DNA of 64,000 nt from Emiliania huxleyi CCMP1516 (taxonomy: Eukaryota > Haptophyta > Isochrysidales > Noelaerhabdaceae). Position numbers and translations under genes: made by a program. Shown here one piece after another: positions 62,912 through 64,000 of the stretch. Numbering within the stretch: position 1 is the stretch's first letter; each line of letters begins with the position of its first letter. Where the stretch lies: NCBI RefSeq assembly GCF_000372725.1, contig NW_005202428.1, positions 2,116,199-2,180,198 of the forward strand, written 5' to 3'. Under the pieces are notes generated by a model. The model did not search any database. It saw only the letters and a program-made list of their open reading frames with translations, and was not told the DNA's origin.

Positions 62912-63487
62912 GACGATGGGGCAGAGCCCTATCCGATCGGCAGTGCTTCCGGCAGCCGGCGCTTGAGAAGTTGCGTTTGCAATTCTTTTTCAAGACCTCT
63001 CAGACAGCTCGCTGGCACTGATGGTAGGCACGGGACTGGCGCAAACTGGCACTAACACAAGTACACCCTGTCATTGATCATCCCTGAAAAAGAATTCAAG
63101 ACGAAAGCCAAAGAAATAATAATACGATTCAACCGCGGAAGAGTCTCAACAACAACAACGAGTTGTTTGGTATTGCTAAAAATCTCTCTCGGAGTCTCTC
63201 GGTATGCGCTCAGACGTGGTGGTACTGCACCGGACTATAGTGGATCAGACGAGAGAGAGGGTAGGTACGCGGGAGCTCTTGACCCACCGATCGACCAATC
63301 AGGCAATCTCACCCGCTGAACCCCCATCCGAGTCTCCAACATTGACGCATCGTAGTGCTCGCGCGCGACCGCCATCCCCCCCCCCCGCGCCCGCCCCCGC
63401 GCCCGCCCACCCACACACCCCACCCTCGCCGCGCGCCGGGCGAGACCCTGCGCAGCCCAGCGCGCGGACGGCACCCAAATGCACAGA
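62912..63487. other. Intergenic region with dispersed repeats
   Basis: Repeat C copy at 63019-63067 (GGCACGGGACTGGCGCAAAC then TGGCACTAACACAAGTACACC), the inverted copy of the 14.9-kb repeat at 63155-63190, and C-rich homopolymer runs at 63378-63410. No gene seen. Confidence 0.6.
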
Positions 63488-63709
63488 TCAGTCGTCGTCG
63501 TCGTCGCTGCACTGCAGCCGGTCCCAGCGCGAGTAGTCGATGCCGGAAGTCCCGGCTGCTCCGCCCTGGCTCGGCGCTCCGCCTTGGCTCTGCGAGCGTG
63601 TGCGCGGGCCCTCCCTTGGCTCGGTCTCCTCCTCGGTCTCCTCCTCCTCCTCGCTGCTCTGCTTGCTTCCGTCGCTCTCGTCGTCCATTTCCTCGTCCTC
63701 GTCCTCGTC

Positions 63710-63744
<35 letters not shown>

Positions 63745-63901
63745 TCGCCATGTGCAGCAGGGAGGGGTGCGTCTGTGCGAGGCTGTACAAGTCGTCGCCG
63801 TCGCCCTGGCCGCCGCTGTCGCGCCGCCCATACCTGCGCGCCACCGCCTCTGGCGTGCGGACGGCCCAGTGCGTGGCGAAGGTGGACGTGCCGGCCAGCA
63901 T
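63488..63901 (-). CDS. Acidic C-terminal exon of a gene extending beyond the window
   Basis: Minus-strand open frame: MLAGTSTFATHWAVRTPEAVARRYGRRDSGG, then an Asp/Glu run (63665-63760), QSSEEEEETEEET, RTRSQSQGGAPSQGG, IDYSRWDRLQCSDDDDD and a stop at 63488. A 3' splice acceptor (CTTGCCAG|GAGCGAGC) just upstream of the ATG at 63901 suggests this is an internal/last exon with the rest outside the window. Function unknown; low-complexity acidic tail typical of nuclear proteins. Confidence 0.5.
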
Positions 63902-64000
63902 GCTCGCTCCTGGCAAGAGGAGCCAGGCAGGTGGGGAGGCGGACTGCGGGCGGGGACTGGCCGTGGTGTGTGTGTGTGTGTGTGCCGTGCCGAGAAGGAG

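Overview
This is nuclear DNA from a GC-rich eukaryote. Coding exons are strongly GC3-biased and are cut by many short introns (about 60-200 nt). Chromatin, meiosis, protein-modification and secretory-pathway genes are interleaved with simple repeats and dispersed non-coding repeats. The protein at 35512-36690 starts with a signal peptide followed by a Phe at the likely cleavage point (CAFQ), the hallmark of plastid import in secondary red-lineage algae. With high GC, many GC-AG introns and abundant introner-like repeats, this points to a haptophyte (coccolithophore-like) or a related secondary-plastid alga. That taxonomic call is inference.

Layout. 1-3.1 kb: 3' part of a prolyl 4-hydroxylase with WW and ShKT modules (+). 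3.4-10.7 kb: long PHD / PLU-1-like chromatin protein without a JmjC domain (+). 11.2-13.1 kb: unrecognised intronless ORF (+) running into a truncated nitrate/nitrite antiporter gene (-) at a run of 19 G. 13.2-18.6 kb: mostly repeats, one 100-N gap and a proline/glycine repeat tract. 18.6-24.0 kb: TRF4-type nucleotidyltransferase with a long N-terminal extension (+). 24.4-26.4 kb: TrhO/TSTD2-type rhodanese protein overlapping or fused to an RRM protein (+). 26.4-29.4 kb: repeats, a MITE-like element and a degenerate retroelement fragment. 29.4-32.6 kb: sulfotransferase and a HTH/CHD-C-terminal-like gene (+). 33.0-38.2 kb: two frame-disrupted minus-strand coding fragments flanking an F-box-like gene and a plastid membrane protein gene (+). 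38.6-47.5 kb: CHD-type remodeller with a CXXC zinc finger inside its ATPase, followed by a Tudor protein (+). 48.4-49.5 kb: DMC1/RAD51 (+). 50.1-53.0 kb: type II membrane beta-trefoil/glycosyltransferase (-). 53.3-53.9 kb: helicase fragment (-). 55.4-58.1 kb: FG-GAP propeller / proline stalk / TM / PDZ protein (-). 59.0-60.6 kb: guanine deaminase (+). 60.9-62.9 kb: FUT8-like fucosyltransferase (-). 63.5 kb to the edge: acidic C-terminus of another gene (-).

The most striking signal is in the introns. Many start with GC rather than GT, and their first 5-10 nt repeat the first bases of the following exon, as if the intron were inserted with a target-site duplication. A subclass contains 10-11-nt tandem units built on CCGAGAT and ends in TAG|G. 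These look like introners, and one intron (31342-31613) is itself a perfect four-unit 68-nt tandem array.

Functionally the clearest neighbourhoods are the chromatin readers/remodellers (PHD-PLU-1, CHD-CXXC, Tudor) and the secretory/glycan genes (P4H, sulfotransferase, glycosyltransferase, FUT8-like). Nothing indicates operons. Exon limits are given exactly only where the reading frame fixes both sides of the junction; elsewhere they are approximate.
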